Origin: Anaerolinea sp.
GTDB taxonomy: Bacteria; Chloroflexota; Anaerolineae; Anaerolineales; Anaerolineaceae
DNA: 23,582 bases
Reading direction: 5' to 3'
NCBI GenBank assembly: GCA_013824385.1
Contig: PNNU01000007.1
Location: 1-23,582 of the forward strand
Position 1 is the first letter of the stretch; every line of letters starts with the position of its first letter. This document shows, piece by piece, positions 15,485 through 21,351 of the stretch. A program made the translations under genes and the position numbers. The notes below the pieces were generated by a model. It did not search any database, had not been told where the DNA came from, and was given only the letters and a program-made list of their open reading frames with translations.

Positions 15485-15547
15485 CATTTTCTTGTTTTAA
15501 GGTCTTGTATTCATTGGCTTTAGAGACATTTATTAACCGATTAATTT

Positions 15548-15580
15548 CCCCCTGGGATAACATAATCAAATTGCTACAAT
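15548..15580 (+). promoter_or_regulatory. repeated module copy 3: promoter/operator box
   Basis: CCCCCTGGGATAA (15548-15560) is followed after 15 bases by TACAAT (15575-15580), preceded by TTGC as an extended -10. The left arm reads TTCCC rather than ATCCC, so the inverted repeat is slightly imperfect. It lies 63 bases after the Fic stop and drives the second pilin operon. Confidence 0.7.
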
Positions 15581-15617
15581 AAAATTATAGACACAATTTA
15601 GGATGTTTTAATCGTTG

Positions 15618-15665
15618 GCCGGACATTTGCCTGCTGGATACGCAGTATGTGTCCGGTTTTTTTTT
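15618..15665 (+). terminator. repeated module copy 3: leader hairpin (attenuator)
   Basis: CCGGACA (15619-15625) pairs with TGTCCGG (15650-15656), followed by nine T residues. An inner CTGC/GCAG stem lies in the loop. CCTGCTGG is the copy of CCNNCWGG, and AATCGTTG precedes the stem. This is the strongest terminator-like copy. A nominal ATG inside the 3' arm (15649) is not the gene start. Confidence 0.78.
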
Positions 15666-15687
15666 ATTCTGGAGCACCCTTTTTGAG

Positions 15688-16209
15688 ATGAGGGCAATGG
15701 AGCTAAACCTGATCGCCAATTCTGTACTACTTGTCCTGCTATTCGTTTGCATGATCTACGATCTGAGGGACCGTGAAGTGCCCATGCCATTAACCCTGGG
15801 ATGCCTGATTGGGGCAGGGGTATTTGGCCTGTTTCATGGGCTTTGGTCTCCAGTTTTTTTGACCATTGCTTTAACTCATGTGGCAGACTTCAACCCCAGG
15901 GAAAAACGCCTGGCTTTTGCCTTTACGCTATCGGCCTTTGCTGGAATATTTCAACCTGCAGCTGCCATAATCTGCGTAGTGATTCTCGGTATTTGGATGT
16001 TATGGGAGTTCGGCATCATGGGTGGCGCAGACGTAAAGCTTCTGATCGCCATAACGTTAATAACGGGGAACCCTGCAATTCTGATCCCTGTTTCAGTTGT
16101 GGGTGGTATCCAGGGTGTGATTGCCAGTTTGCGAAAACAAAGGGAAATCCCATTTGTGGTTTCGATTTTCTGCGGGTCGCTGTTATTTGTTCTATACCCG
16201 TTAATCTAA
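15688..16209 (+). CDS. A24 prepilin peptidase (TadV/CpaA-like), second copy
   Basis: A 173-residue polytopic membrane protein with the paired aspartates D25 (YDLRDREVP) and D115 (GIMGGADVKLL). It is the first gene behind module copy 3 and immediately precedes a canonical Flp pilin, so it probably processes the second pilin set. The start is uncertain: ATG at 15688 has GGAG 13 bases upstream, and ATG at 15697 is the alternative. The more upstream ATG (15649) lies inside the terminator hairpin and is rejected. It differs clearly from the first copy. Confidence 0.82.
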   Translation: MRAMELNLIANSVLLVLLFVCMIYDLRDREVPMPLTLGCLIGAGVFGLFHGLWSPVFLTIALTHVADFNPREKRLAFAFTLSAFAGIFQPAAAIICVVILGIWMLWEFGIMGGADVKLLIAITLITGNPAILIPVSVVGGIQGVIASLRKQREIPFVVSIFCGSLLFVLYPLI

Positions 16210-16231
16210 CAAAGAGAGGAGGTGATTGGCT

Positions 16232-16378
16232 TTGCGTTTTCTGAAAGATAACCGAGGAATTGAGTCGACTGAGGTCGCCTTGATTATTGCAGTGGTTGTC
16301 CTGGTCAGCTATGGCGCTTACCGGCTGCTGGGCGAGAATATCGCCGCCAAAGTGAATGATATCGCCGGAAAAATCTAA
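16232..16378 (+). CDS. flp: Flp-type pilin of the second locus, TTG start
   Basis: A 48-residue pilin: leader MRFLKDNRG, cleavage G/IESTE with glycine at -1 and glutamate at +5, a hydrophobic segment (VALIIAVVVLVSYGAYRLLG) and an amphipathic tail. A complete AGGAGGTGA (16217-16225) is correctly spaced from the TTG at 16232; a TTG at 16226 is too close and no in-frame ATG exists. Codons favour C/G endings, as expected for an abundant protein. A strong hairpin with T residues follows. It lies between a prepilin peptidase and a TadE-like gene. Confidence 0.82.
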   Translation: MRFLKDNRGIESTEVALIIAVVVLVSYGAYRLLGENIAAKVNDIAGKI

Positions 16379-16389
16379 TAGGTCTTAAA

Positions 16390-16429
16390 GTTCTGCCGGC
16401 CCAGGAGAATCCGGCAGAACCTCATTTTT
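16390..16429 (+). terminator. hairpin downstream of the second-locus pilin
   Basis: GTTCTGCCGG (16390-16399) pairs perfectly with CCGGCAGAAC (16411-16420), followed by CTCATTTTTA. As a partial intrinsic terminator it would make pilin message more abundant than that of the downstream pseudopilin genes. Confidence 0.7.
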
Positions 16430-16441
16430 AGATGGAGGTTT

Positions 16442-16852
16442 ATGAAATTTTTAAAAGATAAACGAGGAATGGAAATGCTTGAAGCGGCCATAACAACCCC
16501 GATTGCCATTTTAGTCATGCTGGCCATTGTCAACCTAGGGATGGTTGTCTATGCTCAACAAGCTGTACAGGCCGCAGCCAGACATGGCGCACGGATGGGA
16601 AGTGTTGCTCAACAGTGCCCTGCTTGTTATGCAATGAGTGGGGCAAAATCTGCCATTGCCCAAGCAGGTATTTTGGAAAACACTTCTGTTAGCGTCCTAG
16701 CTCCGGGTGGCAGCGCCGGAAGTATTCTTAAAATTCAAGTAAGTGGAAGCGTACCTAATTTTCTTGCTCCTTTGACCAGCCTGTTTCCTGGGCTGCCCGG
16801 GCAAACATTCAATGTCCGCGCCGATTCCACATTCCGGCAGGAGGGGTGGTAA
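16442..16852 (+). CDS. TadE-like pseudopilin, second locus
   Basis: A 136-residue protein with a class III type signal, KRG/MEMLEA (glycine at -1, glutamate at +5). The hydrophobic segment TTPIAILVMLAIVNLGMVVY and the TadE-typical QQAVQAAARHGARMGS follow, then a beta-rich domain with a CPAC pair that may form a disulfide. GATGGAGG precedes the ATG. It should be processed by the adjacent prepilin peptidase and act in assembly of the second pilus. The stop overlaps the next ATG. Confidence 0.82.
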   Translation: MKFLKDKRGMEMLEAAITTPIAILVMLAIVNLGMVVYAQQAVQAAARHGARMGSVAQQCPACYAMSGAKSAIAQAGILENTSVSVLAPGGSAGSILKIQVSGSVPNFLAPLTSLFPGLPGQTFNVRADSTFRQEGW

Positions 16853-17304
16853 TGGGTAACTTGCGAAAAAAATTGCTTCACGATCGGCGCGGTTATTCCA
16901 TGACATTTTGGGCAGTGTTTATCGGGCTGGTATTGATCCCCGCTCTGGCTTTTGCCATCGAGCTGGGGCGGTATTTCTACGCTATATCTGAGGTTCAAAA
17001 AGCAGCGGACGCGGCGGCTGTGGCCGCTGCTGCTGAGATTAACCAGCGTGTTTTCCAAGATACCGGTAGTCTGATTTCCACCTCAAAAACCTGGGCGAAT
17101 GCTCAATCCTATGTAAGCTCAAATACAATCGGCTTATCCGCCAAAGGTGTTCATGCCTTCGTAACCGGCATTCAAGTTAGCGGTGGAGATAACACGGTAC
17201 GAGTCAACGTATCGGCCAATTTATCCATCTTGTTTCCATCAGTGGTACCAAATGTTACTGTAACTCAGACTGGTATTGCAAAACTGCGAGCGTTTACCCA
17301 TTGA
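16852..17304 (+). CDS. TadG-like membrane-anchored pseudopilin
   Basis: A 150-residue protein: basic head, RRGYSMTFWAVFIGLVLIP as the membrane segment, then the TadG/TadE signature IELGRYFYAISEVQKAADAA with an alanine-rich helix, and a soluble domain. The +5 position is not glutamate, as usual for TadG-like proteins. TadG proteins are thought to anchor the pilus to the cell. The start at 16852 overlaps the preceding TAA (TAATG), with GGAGGGG just upstream; a GTG at 16846 is an alternative. Confidence 0.75.
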   Translation: MGNLRKKLLHDRRGYSMTFWAVFIGLVLIPALAFAIELGRYFYAISEVQKAADAAAVAAAAEINQRVFQDTGSLISTSKTWANAQSYVSSNTIGLSAKGVHAFVTGIQVSGGDNTVRVNVSANLSILFPSVVPNVTVTQTGIAKLRAFTH

Positions 17305-17306
17305 AG

Positions 17307-18272
17307 ATGGTCCCACACCCTCTTGTTTTAGAAATCGGATTTTTTATTATGGTTGGTGTCACTCAAGGCGGGGTTCACGCCGAACCGCAGTTGCAGATTC
17401 AGAACAATAATGAAATAACACAACAAACAGAAATTGTTGACATCACAAAGATGGCATCAGTGGCTTCTGAACCAATGCCAGATATAGAAATCTCACCTAC
17501 CATCGTCCCAACAGAAACGCCAACTCCCTGGATTCCCAATTCTCTTTCTGAGTACCAGAATTTGGTTAATTTTTGCAAACGCAGTCAGGTGGATAGTGAT
17601 CAGTGGCGGCACGCATTAAATCAAGTGACTTTTCCAAGCGATATTAGTGACGAAGCACAGAAACTATTGCCAGCTCGAGTCGATATCCGTCCTTCCTGTA
17701 ATTTTGATTTTCAAAAGCAACCCAGAGCAATTGTCCTTCACTATACTGAAGGTTCATTAGAAGCGACCATTGCAACCTTCCAACAACCACACAACAGCAG
17801 CGCTCATTATGTCATTGATCGAGATGGCAAGGTATATCAAGTTATACCTGAGCAGTTTGCAGCTTATCATGTCAATTGCTACGGAAATCGGAACCTTTGT
17901 ATTCCATCCTGCCCGGTTTGTACAAACCTGGATGGTAGTTTTGTTGAACCACGATCCCAAACGATTGGCATTGAATTGGTGAACTTGGGACACGTTGACC
18001 CTCGTTATTACATTAGCCCGACTTCATCGGCGAATGGTGGTCTATTCGAGGACTATAACAATTCCTTTGGTTATCGCTTTTGGGAAGAATACCCTCAGGT
18101 GCAGATCCATTCTCTTCAAATATTGGTTGAGGATATTTGCTCCCGCTGGAATATCCCTTTAGATATGGTGATGGGGCATTCGAGGATAAACAATAACGTT
18201 GATCCAGGTCCAGCCCTTAACCTGTTCTGGCCGCGATATGGGAACCCCATGCGTCCAAGCATTTTTCAGTAA
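17307..18272 (+). CDS. secreted N-acetylmuramoyl-L-alanine amidase (Amidase_2/AmpD type)
   Basis: A 321-residue protein with a weak N-terminal signal/anchor (about 1-27), a linker rich in P, T and E, and an amidase_2 domain from about 125. Zinc ligands H145 (VLHYTEG), H291 (MGHSR) and D299 (VDPGP) are all present, as are SAHYVIDRDGKVYQ and TIGIELVN. It cuts the stem peptide from muramic acid. The gene follows the TadG-like stop with a TTG/ATG start choice (17301 or 17307) and no strong ribosome binding site, so it is probably coupled. With the transglycosylase of the other pilus operon it makes a second wall-opening enzyme. Confidence 0.82.
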   Translation: MVPHPLVLEIGFFIMVGVTQGGVHAEPQLQIQNNNEITQQTEIVDITKMASVASEPMPDIEISPTIVPTETPTPWIPNSLSEYQNLVNFCKRSQVDSDQWRHALNQVTFPSDISDEAQKLLPARVDIRPSCNFDFQKQPRAIVLHYTEGSLEATIATFQQPHNSSAHYVIDRDGKVYQVIPEQFAAYHVNCYGNRNLCIPSCPVCTNLDGSFVEPRSQTIGIELVNLGHVDPRYYISPTSSANGGLFEDYNNSFGYRFWEEYPQVQIHSLQILVEDICSRWNIPLDMVMGHSRINNNVDPGPALNLFWPRYGNPMRPSIFQ

Positions 18273-18283
18273 GTGATAACTAT

Positions 18284-18317
18284 CCCCCTGGGATAAAGAC
18301 CTGGCTGTTGCTATACT
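18284..18317 (+). promoter_or_regulatory. repeated module copy 4: promoter/operator box
   Basis: CCCCCTGGGATAA (18284-18296) is followed, 16 bases after GGGATA, by TATACT (18312-18317), preceded by TTGC. It begins 11 bases after the amidase stop and drives the OB-fold protein gene rather than a pilus gene. ATCCC/GGGAT arms are perfect. Confidence 0.72.
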
Positions 18318-18354
18318 GAAATTAACAAAACGAATAATTTTTATTCTATCGTTG

Positions 18355-18394
18355 GCCGGACTATACCCACAGGGTGATGTGTCCGGCATTTTGT
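18355..18394 (+). terminator. repeated module copy 4: leader hairpin (attenuator)
   Basis: GCCGGAC (18355-18361) pairs with GTCCGGC (18381-18387), followed by ATTTTGTTTT. The loop has CCCACAGG. The leader 5' of it has a clear GAATAA-ttt-TTATTC hairpin (about 18332-18346) and the conserved TATCGTTG. Confidence 0.72.
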
Positions 18395-18403
18395 TTTAAA
18401 GAT

Positions 18404-18435
18404 TCCTCTATCGTGAGGATGATGACACAAGGAGG
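18404..18435 (+). promoter_or_regulatory. small hairpin next to the ribosome binding site
   Basis: TCCTC (18404-18408) can pair with GAGGA (18415-18419), or with the AAGGAGG ribosome binding site (18429-18435) that serves the TTG start at 18441. The two pairings are exclusive, so translation could be tuned here. This rests on short complementarity only. Confidence 0.3.
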
Positions 18436-18440
18436 CTCGA

Positions 18441-19019
18441 TTGATCAATGAAGTTGTTGTCGAAGGGATCGTTGTGCGCGATCCATGGAAATTCATGGAA
18501 GATTTGTTCTTCCGTCTGGTGGTCTATCGTGACAGCGATCAGCCATCCAAAAAGTTAGACCTAGAACGGGATGCCGGCGATTACATCAATATTCGAGTAA
18601 GCGGCGGCGCAAATGGTCTAATCCATATCCACCGGGGTATGCGATTACGAGTGCATGGTTTTCTCCAATCAAGAGATTACCGTGAAAGTCTGGAGGAATT
18701 TGTCAGCAAAGCCCGGAGATCTAAAAGCTTTGGAGAACTGGCCATCGATATCAAAGGTGGTGACTTCAAACCCGGTCAGGTGCTGATCGACCGCAACGTC
18801 GTTGAAGTTGTAGCTAGACGCATCATCGTACTGGAAAAACCGGCTTTGCCCGCTTCCAGTGTCCCGAGCATACCAAAAGGTGGGATAGATGCTGCGATAC
18901 AAAGCGAGAAAAAACCGAAATCTGCGAACAAAAAAGGCCAAACCGGTAATGCTGAAGTTGAGAGTGGCTTCGGAGAGACAGCGTCCATTTCTGATAGCAA
19001 GGATTTAACTACAGACTGA
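18441..19019 (+). CDS. OB-fold, single-strand-binding-like protein
   Basis: A 192-residue protein. Residues 1-120 read like an SSB-type OB fold (VVVEGIVVRDPWKF, FFRLVVYRD, YINIRVSGG, IHRGMRLRVHGFLQSRDY, and VEVVARRIIVLEK at the end). A low-complexity tail rich in K, S, E and G follows. It ends DLTTD, without the DIPF-type tip of true SSB. The start is TTG at 18441 with AAGGAGG five bases upstream; no in-frame ATG is available near. It is the only gene following module copy 4 before a long non-coding stretch. It may coat ssDNA; RNA-binding is possible. Confidence 0.6.
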   Translation: MINEVVVEGIVVRDPWKFMEDLFFRLVVYRDSDQPSKKLDLERDAGDYINIRVSGGANGLIHIHRGMRLRVHGFLQSRDYRESLEEFVSKARRSKSFGELAIDIKGGDFKPGQVLIDRNVVEVVARRIIVLEKPALPASSVPSIPKGGIDAAIQSEKKPKSANKKGQTGNAEVESGFGETASISDSKDLTTD

Positions 19020-19249
19020 CTCGTCCCGATCAATACTTTATGCCTGTGCGCTCGAAGATTCCCGGTGTTCATCCGGGGAATGGCATCTGATATAGCCTTT
19101 ACCATGCGCAAAGAGGCTCAAATACACGTTATAGGATATGAGTTCAAGTGATTGGTTAATCTTCTACCAGAAAACTAAGCCAGGCCATTACCTGCGGATA
19201 AAAGGTTTTTCTTAACCTGGAGCGAATGGTTTTTCTGCTTCGGGCTCAT

Positions 19250-19360
19250 GGAGGATCACAAGATGGCGCTTTACCCTCTTGCTTAAAGTGCAAGAAGGTT
19301 ACAGAGAGTTGCCATCTCAAAGCTCCCGATGATTTTCGGGGGTGAGTGATCCTCCTTTTT
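19250..19360 (+). ncRNA. candidate multibranch structured RNA with terminator-like end
   Basis: GGAGGATCAC (19250-19259) pairs perfectly with GTGATCCTCC (19346-19355), which is followed by TTTTTGTTTT. Inside are two arms: AGATGGC (19261-19267) with GCCATCT (19311-19317), topped by a TCTTGC/GCAAGA hairpin (19277-19295); and CTCCCGA (19323-19329) with TCGGGGG (19336-19342). This gives a three-way junction closed by a 10-base-pair stem. It matches no riboswitch or small RNA class that I recognise. It could be a free small RNA or a leader element. Confidence 0.55.
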
Positions 19361-19474
19361 GTTTTACCCCCTTGGATTTGGGGCTGCACTTTAACAAATA
19401 ACCTTTTCCTATTTTGGGGCGCTTTTGGCGTGCTGAGAAGCAGAGAGGTTCATATTACATGGAGAAAAAAATAG

Positions 19475-19626
19475 CCCCCTTGAAGGGGGTTCATGGATGG
19501 GTAGACGGGGATTTGCCCTGCTTACCCATCCATACTTAACAAAACAGGGCAATAAATGCCAGCGAAGAAGGGGTTAACTTCTCCCCTGGCGTTTGCTGCC
19601 CTGTAATTTCACACGGGTGGTTTTTT
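19475..19626 (+). ncRNA. candidate structured leader RNA with competing stems
   Basis: Three hairpins in a row: CCCCCT/AGGGGG (19475-19489), TGGATGGGTA (19494-19503) with TACCCATCCA (19523-19532), and ACAGGGCA (19544-19551) with TGCCCTGT (19597-19604), the last enclosing AATGCCAG/CTGGCGTT. TGCCCTG also occurs at 19514-19520 inside hairpin 2 and could pair with the same CAGGGCA, giving an alternative fold. GGTGG then TTTTTT ends the region. The Rad52-like gene starts about 96 bases later. Confidence 0.5.
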
Positions 19627-19722
19627 AACGCTGGAACGTCCTTGAAGCTCTTTTTCAAGGATCGGTATTTCACATTAATTGGACTCTTCTATTCAACGTT
19701 GGATATTTTCACAAGGAGAAAC

Positions 19723-20817
19723 ATGCAAGAAACCAAAGAATTGATACAAGCACAAGCTGAGCGCACCGACCGTGCGCGATCTGCCATCCTGGCTGGTAAG
19801 TTTCTAGTCACCCGCATTGCACCCCAACAATGGACGGTCAAAAATGGCGACAAGTTGCCATACGCCGTTTCTTTGCAAGGAGACACCTGGGTATGTACCT
19901 GTATGGACTACCAACAGCGAGGACCACAGATTCTCTGCAAACATATTGAAGGCGTCCGGCTCTCAGAGGCGGCACAAAATCGATCAAATTCAGATAGAGA
20001 CAAGGAGATTCACATGAATGAGCAACCCTCAATAGATGGGAGCCTGGGGGATCGGCTAAACCGTATTCTCTGGGAATTGCGCCAACCGCTGGATATGACC
20101 AGGGTAAAACGCCGGCAAGCTCCGGGAATGGGTTCTGTCCCTTACCTGGAAGGCTATGATGTCATTGATCGAGCAAATACTGTGTTCGGTTTTGCCTGGT
20201 CGTTTGACTTGATTGGCGAGCCAGTTATTGTACGCTGGCAGAAAAAGGTGTTGGTCTGGAACCAGCAGGAAAAACGCAAGGTTCCGCTGATCGATGCCAA
20301 TGGCAATGTTCAGACAGAGGAAGTCGGGCTGGTGTATATCACCGGCAAGGTATCAGTAGACCTGGACGGCAAGCCCTATAGCCATGCTGATTTGGGACGC
20401 TGCGTTTTCACCGGCGATACTCCGGAAGCATTGGATATGGCATTGGCTGGTTCTGCGACAGACTGCTTGAAACGTTGTTTCCGCCAAATGGGTGAACAAT
20501 TCGGCAATTCACTATATGACAAGGAGATTGCCCAGAACGCCGGGTTAGATCAAGGTCGTGAAAGTGGCCAATCAAATAGTTCGGCTACATCAACGAATTC
20601 ACAAACCTCTCGTTCATCGGCACCATCGTCTTCACCATCTGCTCCGATAGTACGCAAATATGGTGACGGCGTCCTGGTTAATGGGAATGTGCCCGAGCAG
20701 GAAGCCTACGACCAGTTCAAGACAAAAATGGGCAAATCGCCTGCATCGAAAGATGAACTTCGTAACTGGTTGGCAAGTCAACGTAATCAACCTGCACCGG
20801 CTTCTGTTGTCGCCTGA
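19723..20817 (+). CDS. Rad52-family single-strand annealing protein with N-terminal SWIM zinc finger
   Basis: A 364-residue protein. Residues 58-74 hold a SWIM zinc finger (C58-T-C60 ... C72-K-H74). From about 105 to 275 it resembles Rad52/Rad22-type annealing proteins (LNRILWELRQPLDMTRVKRR, YDVIDRANTVFGFAWSFD, the GDTPEALDMALAGSATDCLK stretch with KRCFRQMGEQFG). A serine-rich linker and a short C-terminal helical part follow. Such proteins pair complementary ssDNA during recombination in phages and mobile elements. ATG at 19723 has AAGGAGAA; a TTG at 19642 is rejected. An internal ribosome binding site and ATG (20014) could make a finger-less form. SSB follows directly. Confidence 0.8.
   Translation: MQETKELIQAQAERTDRARSAILAGKFLVTRIAPQQWTVKNGDKLPYAVSLQGDTWVCTCMDYQQRGPQILCKHIEGVRLSEAAQNRSNSDRDKEIHMNEQPSIDGSLGDRLNRILWELRQPLDMTRVKRRQAPGMGSVPYLEGYDVIDRANTVFGFAWSFDLIGEPVIVRWQKKVLVWNQQEKRKVPLIDANGNVQTEEVGLVYITGKVSVDLDGKPYSHADLGRCVFTGDTPEALDMALAGSATDCLKRCFRQMGEQFGNSLYDKEIAQNAGLDQGRESGQSNSSATSTNSQTSRSSAPSSSPSAPIVRKYGDGVLVNGNVPEQEAYDQFKTKMGKSPASKDELRNWLASQRNQPAPASVVA
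20002..20016 (+). promoter_or_regulatory. internal ribosome binding site and in-frame ATG
   Basis: AAGGAG (20002-20007) lies six bases before an in-frame ATG (20014) encoding residue 98 of the Rad52-like protein, exactly between the SWIM finger and the Rad52-like domain. A shorter protein of 267 residues could be made. Confidence 0.5.
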
Positions 20818-20856
20818 TCCACCTAACCATCACATAACTCAGAAAGGAAAATCACA

Positions 20857-21261
20857 ATGTACCAAACTATCATCCTCATCGGAAATCTGGGGAAAGACCC
20901 TGAAATGCGCTTCACACCTTCTGGTCAGCCGGTCACTACTTTGTCTGTTGCCACGAACCGTCGTTATAACAACACGAATGGGCAACCTGTCAAGGAGACG
21001 ACCTGGTTCCGCATCACGGTTTGGGGCAAACAAGCTGAAGCCTGCAACCAACATCTTCACAAAGGGAGTCGTGTCCTGGTTGAAGGCCGCTTAACACCTG
21101 ACCCTGAAACCGGGGGTCCGCATATTTGGGAAAATAATGGCAAGTATGGCGCTTCTTTCGAGGTAACTGCTTCTGCTGTGCGCTTCGTTTCCAGTCGTGA
21201 AGATACCGATGAAAGCGAAACGCCTATGAACACTTCAAACGAAAGCGACATCCCGTTCTAA
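20857..21261 (+). CDS. ssb: single-stranded DNA-binding protein
   Basis: A 134-residue SSB: the OB fold is complete (MYQTIILIGNLGKDPEMRFT, then TTWFRITVWGKQAEACNQHL and KGSRVLVEGRL), and the tail ends in the conserved acidic tip ESDIPF, which recruits replication and repair proteins. It coats ssDNA in replication and recombination. AAAGGAAAA precedes the ATG. It follows the Rad52-like annealing gene by 39 bases, a common pairing in mobile elements and phages, and a perfect terminator hairpin follows. It may be an element-borne second SSB rather than the housekeeping one. Confidence 0.93.
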   Translation: MYQTIILIGNLGKDPEMRFTPSGQPVTTLSVATNRRYNNTNGQPVKETTWFRITVWGKQAEACNQHLHKGSRVLVEGRLTPDPETGGPHIWENNGKYGASFEVTASAVRFVSSREDTDESETPMNTSNESDIPF

Positions 21262-21284
21262 CCCATTGATTTTCATCGAGAATC

Positions 21285-21328
21285 ACAACAAAGGACATTC
21301 CAATCCAGGCGTGTCCTTTGTTGTTTTT
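21285..21328 (+). terminator. intrinsic terminator after ssb
   Basis: ACAACAAAGGACA (21285-21297) and TGTCCTTTGTTGT (21312-21324) form a perfect 13-base-pair stem with a 14-base loop, followed by TTTT. The next gene starts 24 bases later with its own AGGAGG, so it may act as an attenuator. Confidence 0.85.
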
Positions 21329-21351
21329 AGAAAAAAATACAGGAGGAACAC

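Larger units (their letters stand above)
19020..19722. other. 703-base non-coding stretch rich in RNA-like structure
   Basis: No credible gene is seen on either strand. An ATTCCC/GGGAAT hairpin lies at 19058-19081, the two structured RNA candidates at 19250-19360 and 19475-19626, and a CTTGAA/TTCAAG hairpin near 19641-19659 just before the Rad52-like gene. The position, between an OB-fold gene and a recombination operon, would also suit a replication or transfer origin, but no iterons, DnaA boxes or nic motif could be recognised. Confidence 0.5.

Noticed and set aside
15649..15687. Longer N-terminus of the second prepilin peptidase starting at 15649
   Set aside because: That ATG lies inside the terminator stem and has no ribosome binding site.
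18284..18317. Sigma-54 promoter (GG-N10-GC) in the repeated module
   Set aside because: GG and GC spacing does not hold in any copy, whereas the extended -10 hexamer is kept in all.
18441..19019. Annotating the OB-fold protein as a true SSB
   Set aside because: It lacks the DIPF-type acidic tip and has a different tail. A genuine SSB is present at 20857.
19020..19722. oriT, oriV or tRNA-type attachment site
   Set aside because: No DnaA boxes, iterons, relaxase nic motif or tRNA end could be recognised, so only structured RNA candidates are reported.
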